A DNA stretch of 48,733 nt, taken from Pseudomonas fuscovaginae SE-1. GTDB taxonomy: Bacteria; Pseudomonadota; Gammaproteobacteria; Pseudomonadales; Pseudomonadaceae. Position 1 is the stretch's first letter; each line of letters opens with the position of its first letter. The stretch covers positions 1-48,733 of the forward strand of contig NZ_AQOH01000231.1 in assembly GCF_000364705.1 (NCBI RefSeq), read 5' to 3'. Below, piece by piece: positions 25,175 through 33,409 of this stretch. The notes beneath the pieces are model-generated. The model worked only from the letters and a program-made list of their open reading frames with translations, did not search any database and had not been told where the DNA came from. Both the position numbers and the translations under genes were made by a program.

Positions 25175-25957
25175 TCAGCTCAGGCAGTCGCCATGAGCCC
25201 GCAAGGCACGGCGCGCGTAGTAGCTGAAGGCGGCACCGTGGCGCTTGGGCGTGGAGATCCAGTCGTGGGCTTCCTTGCCGAGCGCTGCGGGGATCGGGCG
25301 GATTTCGCCGGCCCCCATGGCCAGCAACTGCATTTTTGCGGCGCGCTCGAAGAGCAGGGCCAGGACACAGGCTTCCTCGATCGAGGCACCGGCGATCAAC
25401 AGGCCGTGGTGCGAAAGCAGGATGGCGCGCTTGTCGCCAATGGCCTTCGAGATGATCTCGCCTTCCTCGTTGCCCACCGGTACGCCCGGCCAGTCCTTGA
25501 GGAACGCGCAGTCGTCGAACAGCGGGCAGATATCCATGTGCGACACCTGCAGCGGTACTTCCAGCATCGACAGCGTGGCGCTGTGCAGCGGGTGGGTGTG
25601 GATGATGCAGTTCACATCGGGACGGGCGCGGTACAGCCAGCTGTGGAAGCGGTTGGCGGGGTTGGCCATGCCGCGGCCGTCGAGCACGTTCAGGTCCTCG
25701 TCCACCACCAGCAGGTTGGACGCCGAGATCTCGTCGAAGCCCAGGCCCAGCTGTTGCGTATAATAGGTGCCCGGTTCTTCCGCACGGGCGGTAATCTGCC
25801 CGGCGAGGCCCGAATCATGCCCACCGTCGAACAGGATGCGGCAGGTCAGGGCGAGTTTCTGCCGAGGGGTGTAGGTATTATCGATCAGCGCCGTCAGCAT
25901 CTGCTTCTCGGCGAGCTTGACGAGCTGGTCCTTCGGGGTCTGCAGGGTCGTGGTCAC
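25175..25957 (-). CDS. Class II aldolase/adducin family protein
   Basis: About 260 residues. Zinc-binding histidines are visible in IIHTHPLHS and later in LLSHHGLLIAG, with a catalytic glutamate probably in the GFDEIS region. The family contains L-fuculose-phosphate aldolase, ribulose-phosphate epimerase-like enzymes and decarboxylases acting on enolised substrates. First gene of a three-gene operon with a well-formed promoter. GTG at 25957 is chosen because it follows an AGGTACC site; the frame extends 17 codons upstream and the exact start is uncertain. Confidence 0.82.
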   Translation of the reverse strand: MTTTLQTPKDQLVKLAEKQMLTALIDNTYTPRQKLALTCRILFDGGHDSGLAGQITARAEEPGTYYTQQLGLGFDEISASNLLVVDEDLNVLDGRGMANPANRFHSWLYRARPDVNCIIHTHPLHSATLSMLEVPLQVSHMDICPLFDDCAFLKDWPGVPVGNEEGEIISKAIGDKRAILLSHHGLLIAGASIEEACVLALLFERAAKMQLLAMGAGEIRPIPAALGKEAHDWISTPKRHGAAFSYYARRALRAHGDCLS

Positions 25958-26029
25958 GGTCGGTACCTGAGCGAGGAATGGGCAGTATTTACCTGGTGGC
26001 CGCTGCAACGGCGCCAGGACACCCGGATG

Positions 26030-26070
26030 ATCTTAATGACACCTTGTGTCATATACAATACTTGTGTCAT
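26030..26070. promoter_or_regulatory. Divergent promoter with a perfect 17-bp palindromic operator
   Basis: ATGACAC-CTT-GTGTCAT (26036-26052) has perfect 7-bp arms. On the minus strand TTGTAT (26053-26058) and TAAGAT (26030-26035) flank it exactly as -35 and -10, so the palindrome fills the 17-bp spacer. A further half-site GTGTCAT lies at 26064-26070 and a TACAAT -10-like box for the rightward regulator gene at 26054-26059. The divergent XRE-cupin protein is the likely binder, repressing the aldolase operon and itself. Confidence 0.6.
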
Positions 26071-26093
26071 CAATTTTGAAGGAACGGCGTTGG

Positions 26094-26633
26094 ATGTCGG
26101 TGCAGCTGAGAATTTTGCGTAAGAAGATGGGCATGACCCTGGAGCAGCTGGCCGGGCACACCGGATTGACCAAGAGCTACCTGTCGAAGGTCGAAAGGGG
26201 CATGAGTTCGCCTTCCATAGCGGTGGCGCTCAAGCTGGCCAAGGCGCTCAATGCCCCGGCCGAGGAACTGTTCAGTTCCGAAGCGGTGCCCGAGGAGGGC
26301 TACAGCCTGGTTCGCCGGCAACCGCGTGAAGCCTGCGGCGACCAGCCGGCGCCGACCCATGTGCCGCTGGCGCGACACATCGGCCAGCGGGCCTTGCTGC
26401 CGTTTCTGGTCTATCCGCCACGCTCGTTCGGGCATTCGGCGTTCAAGGAGCACCTGGGTGAGGAGTTCGTCTACGTGCACCGTGGCAGTGTCGAGGTCGA
26501 CTTCGGCACGGAGCGCCTGACCCTGGAGGAGGGCGACGCCCTGCACTTCAATGCGCAGAAGGCCCATCGCATCCGCACGGTTTCATCGCAGCAGGCGGAG
26601 CTGCTGGTGGTGGTGGTGCACAGCACCGAGTGA
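26094..26633 (+). CDS. XRE-family regulator with C-terminal cupin sensor domain
   Basis: 179 residues. An N-terminal XRE HTH (about 4-58; LRKKMGMTLEQLAGHTGLTKSYLSKVERG) is joined to a C-terminal cupin (about 105-175; FKEHLGEEFVYVHRGSVEVDFG...LEEGDALHFNAQKAHRI). These regulators sense a small metabolite in the cupin and usually control the divergent operon, here the aldolase/DHDPS/amidotransferase genes. The ATG at 26094 with GAAGGAA upstream is chosen over an ATG at 26046 that lies inside the operator. Confidence 0.9.
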   Translation: MSVQLRILRKKMGMTLEQLAGHTGLTKSYLSKVERGMSSPSIAVALKLAKALNAPAEELFSSEAVPEEGYSLVRRQPREACGDQPAPTHVPLARHIGQRALLPFLVYPPRSFGHSAFKEHLGEEFVYVHRGSVEVDFGTERLTLEEGDALHFNAQKAHRIRTVSSQQAELLVVVVHSTE

Positions 26634-26654
26634 GGACCTGACCCGATCCATGGG

Positions 26655-27512
26655 TCACTTCCCGCGCCAGCCCTCGAGGAAGTCCAGCAGCAGTTGATTG
26701 ACCTTCTCCGGCTGCTCTTCCTGTGGCAGGTGTCCGCATTGCTCGATGGGGTGGGCCTGCAGGTCATCGGCCATCTCCGCCCAGACGCTGGCCATGTCGA
26801 ACAGCTTGCCGACGGCGTGGAAGTCGTTGCCCCACAGCGACATCACCGGGCAGGCGATCTTCACCTCGGCGTCCTCCAGGTCCTGGGCGACATCCTCGGC
26901 ATTGGCCCGGTAGTCGGCCATCGCACCCCTGACCGCGCCCGGTGCCTGGTACGCCCGGACATAGGTATCGAACGCTTCGCCACTGATGGTGGACGGGTCG
27001 TAGGTCCAGTCCGAAAAGAAATGCCGCAGCCAGATGTGTTCGCGGCCGGCGATCAGGGCTTCCGGCAGGTCCGGCACCAGGTGGAACAGGAAGAACCAGT
27101 AGGCCTTGGCGATCGAGGCATTGAGGTCCCGCGCGACGATCCGGGTCGGCACGTTGTCCATCACCACCAGGCGATCGACCAGCTCCGGGTAGTCCTTGGC
27201 GAAGCGGGTGGCCACGCGGGCGCCACGGTCATGGCCGACCAGCGCGACCTTCTCGATACCCAGTTCGCGCATCAGTTCACGGATGTCGCGAGCCATGTTG
27301 CGCTTGTCGTAGCCGGCAGCCGGCTTGTCCGTTTCGCCGTAGCCGCGCAGGTCCGGCGCGATGACGCGAAAGTGCTTCGAGAGCACCGGGATCTGGTAGC
27401 GCCAGGCGAAGTTCGTTTCCGGGAACCCGTGCAGCAGGATGACCGGGGCGCCTTCACCTTCCTCGACCACGAACTGACGGATGCCGTTGGCAGTCACTGT
27501 ATAGCTTTTCAT
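26655..27512 (-). CDS. Alpha/beta hydrolase, epoxide hydrolase/haloacetate dehalogenase-like
   Basis: 285 residues. LLHGFPET gives the oxyanion loop (HGFPE). The nucleophile is an aspartate, D95 in VGHDRGAR, as in epoxide hydrolases and fluoroacetate dehalogenases rather than serine esterases. The catalytic histidine is H261 in CGHLPQEE. An excellent AAGGAG site precedes the ATG. Last of the three-gene operon with an MFS transporter and a periplasmic metallo-hydrolase; XRE-cupin gene converges on it. Confidence 0.88.
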   Translation of the reverse strand: MKSYTVTANGIRQFVVEEGEGAPVILLHGFPETNFAWRYQIPVLSKHFRVIAPDLRGYGETDKPAAGYDKRNMARDIRELMRELGIEKVALVGHDRGARVATRFAKDYPELVDRLVVMDNVPTRIVARDLNASIAKAYWFFLFHLVPDLPEALIAGREHIWLRHFFSDWTYDPSTISGEAFDTYVRAYQAPGAVRGAMADYRANAEDVAQDLEDAEVKIACPVMSLWGNDFHAVGKLFDMASVWAEMADDLQAHPIEQCGHLPQEEQPEKVNQLLLDFLEGWRGK

Positions 27513-27535
27513 GTTGCAGCTCCTTCGGGCAGGGG

Positions 27536-28516
27536 TCATTTCAGCAAGGGAACGTCGGCTGCACGGGTGTAGGGACCATACAGGGCTGGCACCCAGGTGA
27601 AGTGCTTGTCCGCCTGGGTGACATGGCCGATGCCCGGGAAGGGCAGGTGGGCCGCCGCCAGCCATTCACCGTCCGCCGCCAGTTGGAAGAACTCGTCCTG
27701 CCGTGCCTTGACGGCCTTTTTCGGGTCGACGTCGAAGCGGATGGCGACTTCGGGATGATCGAACTGCACCGCGGCGTTGTGGATCAGGTCACCGATGAAG
27801 CTGATCGCCGAACCGTTCGAGGCGAAGCGATACACCGTGCTGCCCGGGGTGTGGCCGATGGCATAGGCCGCCTGCGCCTCCGGAATCGGCGAGGCGGGCG
27901 GCGTGAAGGTCTTGAATCGGCCACTGTCCTGGTAGGGCGCCAGGGAGTGCTGGGCGATGTCGAAGTATTCCCGGGCATTTTCCGGTGCGCCGGCCTTTCG
28001 CTGCGGATCCAGCCAGAAGTCGGCCTCGGCTTGCGCCACGTAGACGGTCGCGTTGGGGAACAGCGCCTTGCCTTGTGCATCGACCAGGCCGCAGACGTGG
28101 TCCAGGTGCAGGTGCGTCAGGAAGATGGTGTCGATCTGTTCCGGCCGGTAGCCGGAAGCCTGGATGTTCGGCACCAGTTGCCCGGCGGTTTGCGGTACGC
28201 AATGGCCAGCGCCGCTGTCGACCAGCACCAGGTGCTTGCCGGTGTTGATCAGGTAGGCATTGAAGCTGGTGGGCATGCGCTGCGGCCCGATGGCCTGGCG
28301 TTTGAGCAGGCCACGGATTTTCTCGGGCGACAGGCCCTTGAGCAGGCCGGGAGACAGGTCGTTGTAGCCGTCGAAGAGGGCGGTCACTTCATAGTCGCCG
28401 ACGGCCTGGCGGAAATAGCCGGGAACTTGCTGGTGAATCGGCTCGGGGGCCTCTGCCAGGGCCTGGTCGATGAAGGCCAGACTGGCCAGTGCGATGATGC
28501 TTGCGAGGTTTTTCAT
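27536..28516 (-). CDS. Secreted MBL-fold metallo-hydrolase
   Basis: About 326 residues with a signal peptide (MKNLASIIALASLAFIDQALA), so probably periplasmic. The beta-lactamase-fold metal motif HLHLDH is present, with later AIGHTPGS and a GDLIHN aspartate. Members hydrolyse lactones, esters or phosphodiesters. N-acyl homoserine lactone cleavage is possible but the periplasmic site and the neighbours do not require it. Start at 28516 favoured by a GAAGAG site; an ATG 7 codons upstream is the alternative. Confidence 0.85.
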   Translation of the reverse strand: MKNLASIIALASLAFIDQALAEAPEPIHQQVPGYFRQAVGDYEVTALFDGYNDLSPGLLKGLSPEKIRGLLKRQAIGPQRMPTSFNAYLINTGKHLVLVDSGAGHCVPQTAGQLVPNIQASGYRPEQIDTIFLTHLHLDHVCGLVDAQGKALFPNATVYVAQAEADFWLDPQRKAGAPENAREYFDIAQHSLAPYQDSGRFKTFTPPASPIPEAQAAYAIGHTPGSTVYRFASNGSAISFIGDLIHNAAVQFDHPEVAIRFDVDPKKAVKARQDEFFQLAADGEWLAAAHLPFPGIGHVTQADKHFTWVPALYGPYTRAADVPLLK

Positions 28517-28575
28517 GGTGGAGCTCTTCACGTTCATGTCGATGAGTGGGATTCGGGGGCTTGTCATGCACCGAT

Positions 28576-29772
28576 TCAGAGGGGGCGGCGGCGGATGGCT
28601 GTCAGTTGCACCAGGGTGGCGACTATCGCCAGCGCCGCGCCCAGCACCGAGATGCCGAACCAGCCGCTGCTCTGCCAGACCTGTGTCGCGGCGGCCGCGC
28701 CGACGGCGCCGCCGAGGAACATCGAGCCCATGAAGATCGTGTTCAGGCGGGCACGGGCTTCAGGCTGCAGGGTGTAGACGATGTGCTGGTTGGAGACCAG
28801 GACGCTCTGTACGGCGAAGTCGAGCAGGATGCAGCCGATGACGATGCCGGTGAGGGAGGTCCACAGGCCGAACAGCAGCCACGAGGCGAATGTCAGCAGG
28901 GTTCCGACGATGATCACCTTGTGTGGGCCGCGCCGGTCGGCGATGCGCCCGGCCATGGGTGCGGCCAGGATGCCGATGGCACCGATGACGCCGAACAGGC
29001 CGGCGGCCTGGGCATCCAGGCCGAAACCTGGCTGCTCCAGGCGCAGCGCGAGCACGGTCCAGAAAGTGGTGAAGGCGGCGAACAGCAGCGCCTGGGTGAT
29101 CGCCGCGACACGCAGCTCTCCGTGGGCGCGCCACAGGTGCAGGATCGAACCGATCAGGCGGGTGTAGGACGTCTTCGCGGTTGGCCGGCTGTGGGGCAGG
29201 GCCACGGCCATGAGCGTGCCGGCGAACAGGGCCAGCGGCACGCCCAGCCAGAACATGGCGCGCCAGCCGTAGTGCGCCGCGACGAAACCGGACAGCGTCC
29301 GGCTGAGCAGGATGCCGCACAGTACCCCGGACATCACCGTGCCGACCACCGCCCCGCGGCGTTCCGGTTGTGCCAGTTGGGCGGCGAAGGGGACGATCTG
29401 CTGGGCGACGGTGGAGGTCATGCCGAGCAGGAACGAGGCGATCAGCAGCACCGCCGCAGTCGGCGCCAGGGCGGCGGCGATCAGGGTCGCGGCCAGCAGC
29501 GCGAACTGGATCATGATCAGTCGGCGGCGTTCGATCAGGTCGCCCAGGGGCACCAGGGCGAACAGGCCGATGGCGTAGCCCAGCTGCGTGGCGGTCGGTA
29601 CCAGTGCGGTGAGGCTGCCGGGCAGTTCGTTCTCCAGGATGCCCAGCATCGGCTGGTTGTAGTAGATATTCGCCACTGCCAGGCCGGCGGAGGCGGCCAT
29701 GGCGAAGGTCAGCCCCGTACTGATTCTGGCTGGGGCGACTGCTTCTTCTGCGAGTGCGGTTGTGCTGTTCAT
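28576..29772 (-). CDS. MFS transporter
   Basis: 398 residues, twelve predicted helices, with DLIERRRL in the loop after helix 2. Similar proteins in Pseudomonas are drug/metabolite efflux pumps of the DHA1-like group that diverge from a LysR regulator. First gene of the operon that continues with the metallo-hydrolase and alpha/beta hydrolase. The ATG at 29772 has an AAGGGC site; an ATG 25 codons upstream is less likely. The divergent LysR gene probably controls it. Confidence 0.87.
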   Translation of the reverse strand: MNSTTALAEEAVAPARISTGLTFAMAASAGLAVANIYYNQPMLGILENELPGSLTALVPTATQLGYAIGLFALVPLGDLIERRRLIMIQFALLAATLIAAALAPTAAVLLIASFLLGMTSTVAQQIVPFAAQLAQPERRGAVVGTVMSGVLCGILLSRTLSGFVAAHYGWRAMFWLGVPLALFAGTLMAVALPHSRPTAKTSYTRLIGSILHLWRAHGELRVAAITQALLFAAFTTFWTVLALRLEQPGFGLDAQAAGLFGVIGAIGILAAPMAGRIADRRGPHKVIIVGTLLTFASWLLFGLWTSLTGIVIGCILLDFAVQSVLVSNQHIVYTLQPEARARLNTIFMGSMFLGGAVGAAAATQVWQSSGWFGISVLGAALAIVATLVQLTAIRRRPL

Positions 29773-29886
29773 GATCTGCCCTTGTGCGATTACCCGTTCC
29801 ACCGGCCTCAGACATTGAGGCGGTGAGGGTTGCGCGCTGTGGGGCAACTATGGCGCTATAACCGGAAATGCTGTAGATATTGAATT

Positions 29887-29904
29887 CGTTACGGCAATCT
29901 AACG
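29887..29904. promoter_or_regulatory. LysR-type binding site in the divergent promoter
   Basis: CGTTA-N8-TAACG (29887-29904) is an inverted repeat of the LysR type just 12 bp before the regulator start. It may mediate autoregulation and control of the divergent MFS gene; inferred. Confidence 0.4.
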
Positions 29905-29916
29905 GAAAACGATGCA

Positions 29917-30849
29917 ATGAAACTGGAGGATATCGAAGTCTTCGTCGAGGCGGTACAGGTTGGCAGTCTCGCCGGAGCGGCCCGCCGGCTTTCCCTGACG
30001 GCGATGGCCGCCTCCAGGAGCCTGGGCAATCTCGAGGCCGAGCTTGGCGTGCGGCTGGTGCATCGCTCCACCCGTTCGCTCTCGCCCACCAGCGACGGCG
30101 AGACCTTCCTGCCGCACGCCCAGGCGCTGCTCGAAGGCCGGGCCAACGCCCTGGCCGACCTGCGCCCCCAGGGCAATGCACTGTCCGGGCACTTGCGCAT
30201 CACCGCGTCGGCGGCTTTCGCCCGCAAGGTGGTGGCGCCGATGCTGGCCTCGTTCATGGCCCAGCACCCTGCGCTGCGGGTCGACCTGCTTTCCACCGAC
30301 GAACAGGTGGATATCGTCGCGCAGGGCATCGACGTGGCGATCCGCATTGCCCCACTGCGGGACAATCGGCTGGTGGCGCGGCGCCTGGCCGACAGTCCGC
30401 GCATGCTCTGCGTCGCACCGAGCTACCTGGAAAACCATGGGCGGCCAGGCTCGCTTGCCGAGCTGTCAGCCCATGACTGTCTGGTGATTTCGGGGACTTC
30501 GCACTGGTCGTTCGTATGCGCAGAGAAGAGCGTCCGGCAGCGAGTGGCGGGGCGTTTTGCCGCCAGCTCCATCGAGGCGTTGTACGAAGCCTGTGCCGGC
30601 GGGCTGGGTATCGCCAACCTCTCCAGTTGGTACGTCGAGCCGGCGATGGCCGCGGGTATCGTCGAACGACTGGACCTGGCGGATGCCGAACCCGAGCCCC
30701 TGGCCATCTGGGCGGTGTATCCCACGGCACGGCTGGTACCGCTGAAGGTGCGGATGTTCATCGACGCTCTGGAGAGCTATCTGCAGCAAGGGCCGAGCGG
30801 ACCCGCCCGTCAGGCCGGTGGGAAATCCGCATGGGACTTGGGCAGGTAG
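29917..30849 (+). CDS. LysR-family transcriptional regulator
   Basis: 310 residues: N-terminal HTH (about 2-60; GSLAGAARRLSLTAMAASRSLGNLEAELGVRLVHRSTR) and a LysR substrate-binding domain (about 90-290). It is divergent from the MFS operon, 144 bp apart, so it should regulate that operon. Its last 40 bp overlap the end of a frameshifted minus-strand gene. Confidence 0.92.
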   Translation: MKLEDIEVFVEAVQVGSLAGAARRLSLTAMAASRSLGNLEAELGVRLVHRSTRSLSPTSDGETFLPHAQALLEGRANALADLRPQGNALSGHLRITASAAFARKVVAPMLASFMAQHPALRVDLLSTDEQVDIVAQGIDVAIRIAPLRDNRLVARRLADSPRMLCVAPSYLENHGRPGSLAELSAHDCLVISGTSHWSFVCAEKSVRQRVAGRFAASSIEALYEACAGGLGIANLSSWYVEPAMAAGIVERLDLADAEPEPLAIWAVYPTARLVPLKVRMFIDALESYLQQGPSGPARQAGGKSAWDLGR

Positions 30850-31246
30850 CCCCGGATTCGCAGCACCTCGGCCCCCACCTCGAACTCGAAGCCGATCCCG
30901 GCGACGACCTTCGAGATGTCCTCGGTGTGGTCGATGGTCGTGGGGGGGGGAGCGGCAGCCCCTGGGAAGGGGCCATCTGCCATAAACCGATATCAAACCA
31001 TTCCACGCCGACGAAGGGAAACGGCAGGCGACAGAACCACTCGACGTCCCAGCCCGAGATGTAGCCCGTGACGTACTTGAAGTGATAGGACGGCGACCAG
31101 CCGTCGCGTTCGCGGAAGTAGTCGATCAGCTCATCCCACTTGGTGTTGTTCGCCGCGCTGGCGCGGTTTCTGGTGGTGACGGCCAGGCGGATTTTCCGGC
31201 GCATCGCCTCGTCATGGTCGGTGCCGGCCCTGGGCAGTTCGTTCAC
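30810..31246 (-). pseudogene. DUF6678-like gene, frameshifted at a run of nine Gs
   Basis: The minus strand encodes ANNTKWDELIDYFRERDG...GYISGWDVEWFC...VGVEWFDIGLWQ (to about 30955) and then, in another frame, IDHTEDISKVVAGIGFEF...VLRIRGYLPKSHADF to a TGA at 30810. The frames meet at the G-run 30942-30950; one more G would join them into one protein of about 145 residues. The pattern fits DUF6678, whose function is unknown. The break may be a sequencing error, a true mutation or slipped-strand phase variation. Start taken as GTG at 31246 with an upstream AGG; ATG at 31204 is possible. Confidence 0.7.
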
Positions 31247-31385
31247 GGTCTTGCCTGTCGCTTCCCGGGTATCCGCGTATCGTAGCCGGAGTCCCCCGCA
31301 GTGTCCGCTTCTGTCACAGCCACATCGTTGGCCGGTGATAGACAGGTCGTGACCCGTGACCTGCGGGGGCATCCGCCTGGCTACC

Positions 31386-31862
31386 TCAGGCTGCCAGTTT
31401 CGAGGCGCTCAGGCTTTTTTTCAGCGAGGCTTTCAGCACCTGCATCTCTTCACCCAGCCGCTCGAGCGTTTCCCTGCCGAGCAGTTTCCTGGCCTGAGGG
31501 AACATGTCGCGTTCCTCTTCCTCGATGTGGTGCTCCAGCAGTTCCTTCAGCACTTTCACGCGACCGGCGAACTCGGGGGTGGTCGGGGCGGTATTTTTCA
31601 GGTCGGGCAAGACCAGCGAGTCCACCGTACGGTGTTCTTCCTTGGCCTCGTAGTACATTTCGTCATCTTGCTTGCTGCCCGCCTCCTTGAAGGCGGGATA
31701 GAGAATCTGCTCTTCAAGCTGCGTATGAATGGTGACTTCCAGCTCCAGTTTCTGCAGCAGCTCGGTGCGTTTCTTCTGTGCCCGGTCGGTCGACTCGCTC
31801 AATCGGGTGAGGAGGGTCTTGACCTTTTCATGGTCGGCCTTGAGCAGTTCGATGGCGTTCAT
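31386..31862 (-). CDS. Hemerythrin-like domain protein
   Basis: 158 residues, nearly all four-helix hemerythrin/HHE domain. Candidate diiron ligands are in KADHEKV (H11), VTIHTQLEEQILYP, KEEHRTV and LEHHIEEEERDMFP. Such proteins bind O2 or NO, or store iron. Monocistronic; the 230 bp between its start and the next gene hold no gene I recognise. Confidence 0.9.
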   Translation of the reverse strand: MNAIELLKADHEKVKTLLTRLSESTDRAQKKRTELLQKLELEVTIHTQLEEQILYPAFKEAGSKQDDEMYYEAKEEHRTVDSLVLPDLKNTAPTTPEFAGRVKVLKELLEHHIEEEERDMFPQARKLLGRETLERLGEEMQVLKASLKKSLSASKLAA

Positions 31863-32092
31863 GTGGATACCTCGCTATCACGGGTGAAGGGACTGCCGAT
31901 CTCGGTCGGCGCGATGAGCTCGGAGTCACTTTCGCATTTGTCGTGCCAGCCCCCGGCGGCCTGAAACCTCGCGTTTTTTCAGTAGTTTGCAACAGATGAT
32001 GGCTAATGGCGTTCATGCAGCCTGCACGAACCGGCGCAGACGATGATGCAGATAGCCCTGGCGATCCGCCGCGAATGCCGTCTCGGCACGGG

Positions 32093-33409
32093 TCAGAGCG
32101 TGCGCAATACACCGTCGAGCGTTTCCAGGAACAGGTCGGCATGCTCGCGCTGGAAAATCAGCGGCGGGCGGATTTTCAGGATATTCTCGCCGGGACCGGC
32201 GGAACTGATCAGTACGCCGCGTTCGCGCAGGCCATTGACCAGCCGGCGTGTGGTCGCGGCGTCGGGGGCCTTGGTCTGCCGATCCTTCACCAGTTCGACG
32301 CCGAGGAACAGCCCGGCGCCGCGCACATCGCCGATCACGGCATGATGCCGGGCCAGGGACTCGAGCCCGGTCTTGAAGTAGGCGCCGACCTGCGCGCTGT
32401 TGTCCAGCAGCCTCTCTTCCTGAATCACTTCGAGCACCGCATTGGCCGCGGCGCAGGACACCGGGTTACCGCCGAAGGTGTTGAAGTAGCGGGTGGTGTT
32501 GCCGAACTCGCGGACCACCTCGGGGCGCATGACCACGGCGGCGATGGGCTGGCCGTTACCCATCGGCTTGCCCATGGTCACGATGTCGGGCTGCACGCCA
32601 TGGCGCTGGAAACCCCACAGGTGCGAGCCGGTGCGGGCGAAGCCCGACTGGACCTCGTCGGCGATGTAGAGAAGGCCCTCGGCCTGGGCGACGGCCACGG
32701 CCTCGCGGGCGAAACCGGCCGGGTCGGCCAGCACGCCGTCGCTGGCGAATATGCCGTCGAACAGCAGGGCCGCCGGCTTGATACCGTGACTGCGCAGGTC
32801 CGCGATGGCCGCGCGGACATCCTCGGCGAAGATCCGCGAGACGTTTGCCGCGTCCAGCCGGTAGGCATCGGGGGCACGCACCTTGCGCACGTGAGGGCTG
32901 GCGGGGACACCGGCACCCAGCGACGGCGAGGCGCCAGCCAACTGCTCGGTGACGCCGTGGTAGGCCAACTGCGTGACGATGACCCCGGTACCACCGGTGT
33001 ACTGGTGGGCGATTCGCAAGGCCAGGTCGTTGGCCTCGCTACCGGTACAGGTGAACATCACCTGGCTGAGCGCTGGCGGGAAGGTCGCCAGCAGTTTTTC
33101 CGCGTAGTCGAGGATGCCTTCGTGCAGGTAGCGCGTGTGCGTGTTGAGCTGTCTGGCCTGGGCGCAGATCGCGTCGACCACCCGCGCGTTGCAGTGACCT
33201 ACCGAGGCGACATTGTTGTAGGCATCCAGGTAGCGCCTGCCCAGGGCATCGTAGAGCCACACGCCATCGCCTTTGACGATGTGCAGAGGGCGTTCGTAGA
33301 ACAGCCGGTAGGCCGGGCCGAGGGTCCGTTCGCGGCGCTCGATCAGCGCGCGTTCGGCGCTGGACAGTTGTTGCGCATCGGCGGCGGTGAAGCCGTTGAT
33401 CATGCTCAT
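32093..33409 (-). CDS. Class III PLP enzyme, probable 5-phosphohydroxylysine phospho-lyase
   Basis: 438 residues, class III aminotransferase fold: CTGSEANDLALRIA, DEVQSGFAR (251-259) and Schiff-base lysine K281 in TMGKPMGNG. It belongs to the AGXT2L-like branch, whose members are phospho-lyases for phosphoethanolamine or 5-phosphohydroxy-L-lysine. Directly upstream, with no gap, is an aminoglycoside-phosphotransferase-fold kinase of the hydroxylysine-kinase type. The pair matches the human HYKK/PHYKPL pathway for hydroxylysine breakdown. An ethanolamine-phosphate substrate is possible. Confidence 0.8.
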   Translation of the reverse strand: MSMINGFTAADAQQLSSAERALIERRERTLGPAYRLFYERPLHIVKGDGVWLYDALGRRYLDAYNNVASVGHCNARVVDAICAQARQLNTHTRYLHEGILDYAEKLLATFPPALSQVMFTCTGSEANDLALRIAHQYTGGTGVIVTQLAYHGVTEQLAGASPSLGAGVPASPHVRKVRAPDAYRLDAANVSRIFAEDVRAAIADLRSHGIKPAALLFDGIFASDGVLADPAGFAREAVAVAQAEGLLYIADEVQSGFARTGSHLWGFQRHGVQPDIVTMGKPMGNGQPIAAVVMRPEVVREFGNTTRYFNTFGGNPVSCAAANAVLEVIQEERLLDNSAQVGAYFKTGLESLARHHAVIGDVRGAGLFLGVELVKDRQTKAPDAATTRRLVNGLRERGVLISSAGPGENILKIRPPLIFQREHADLFLETLDGVLRTL

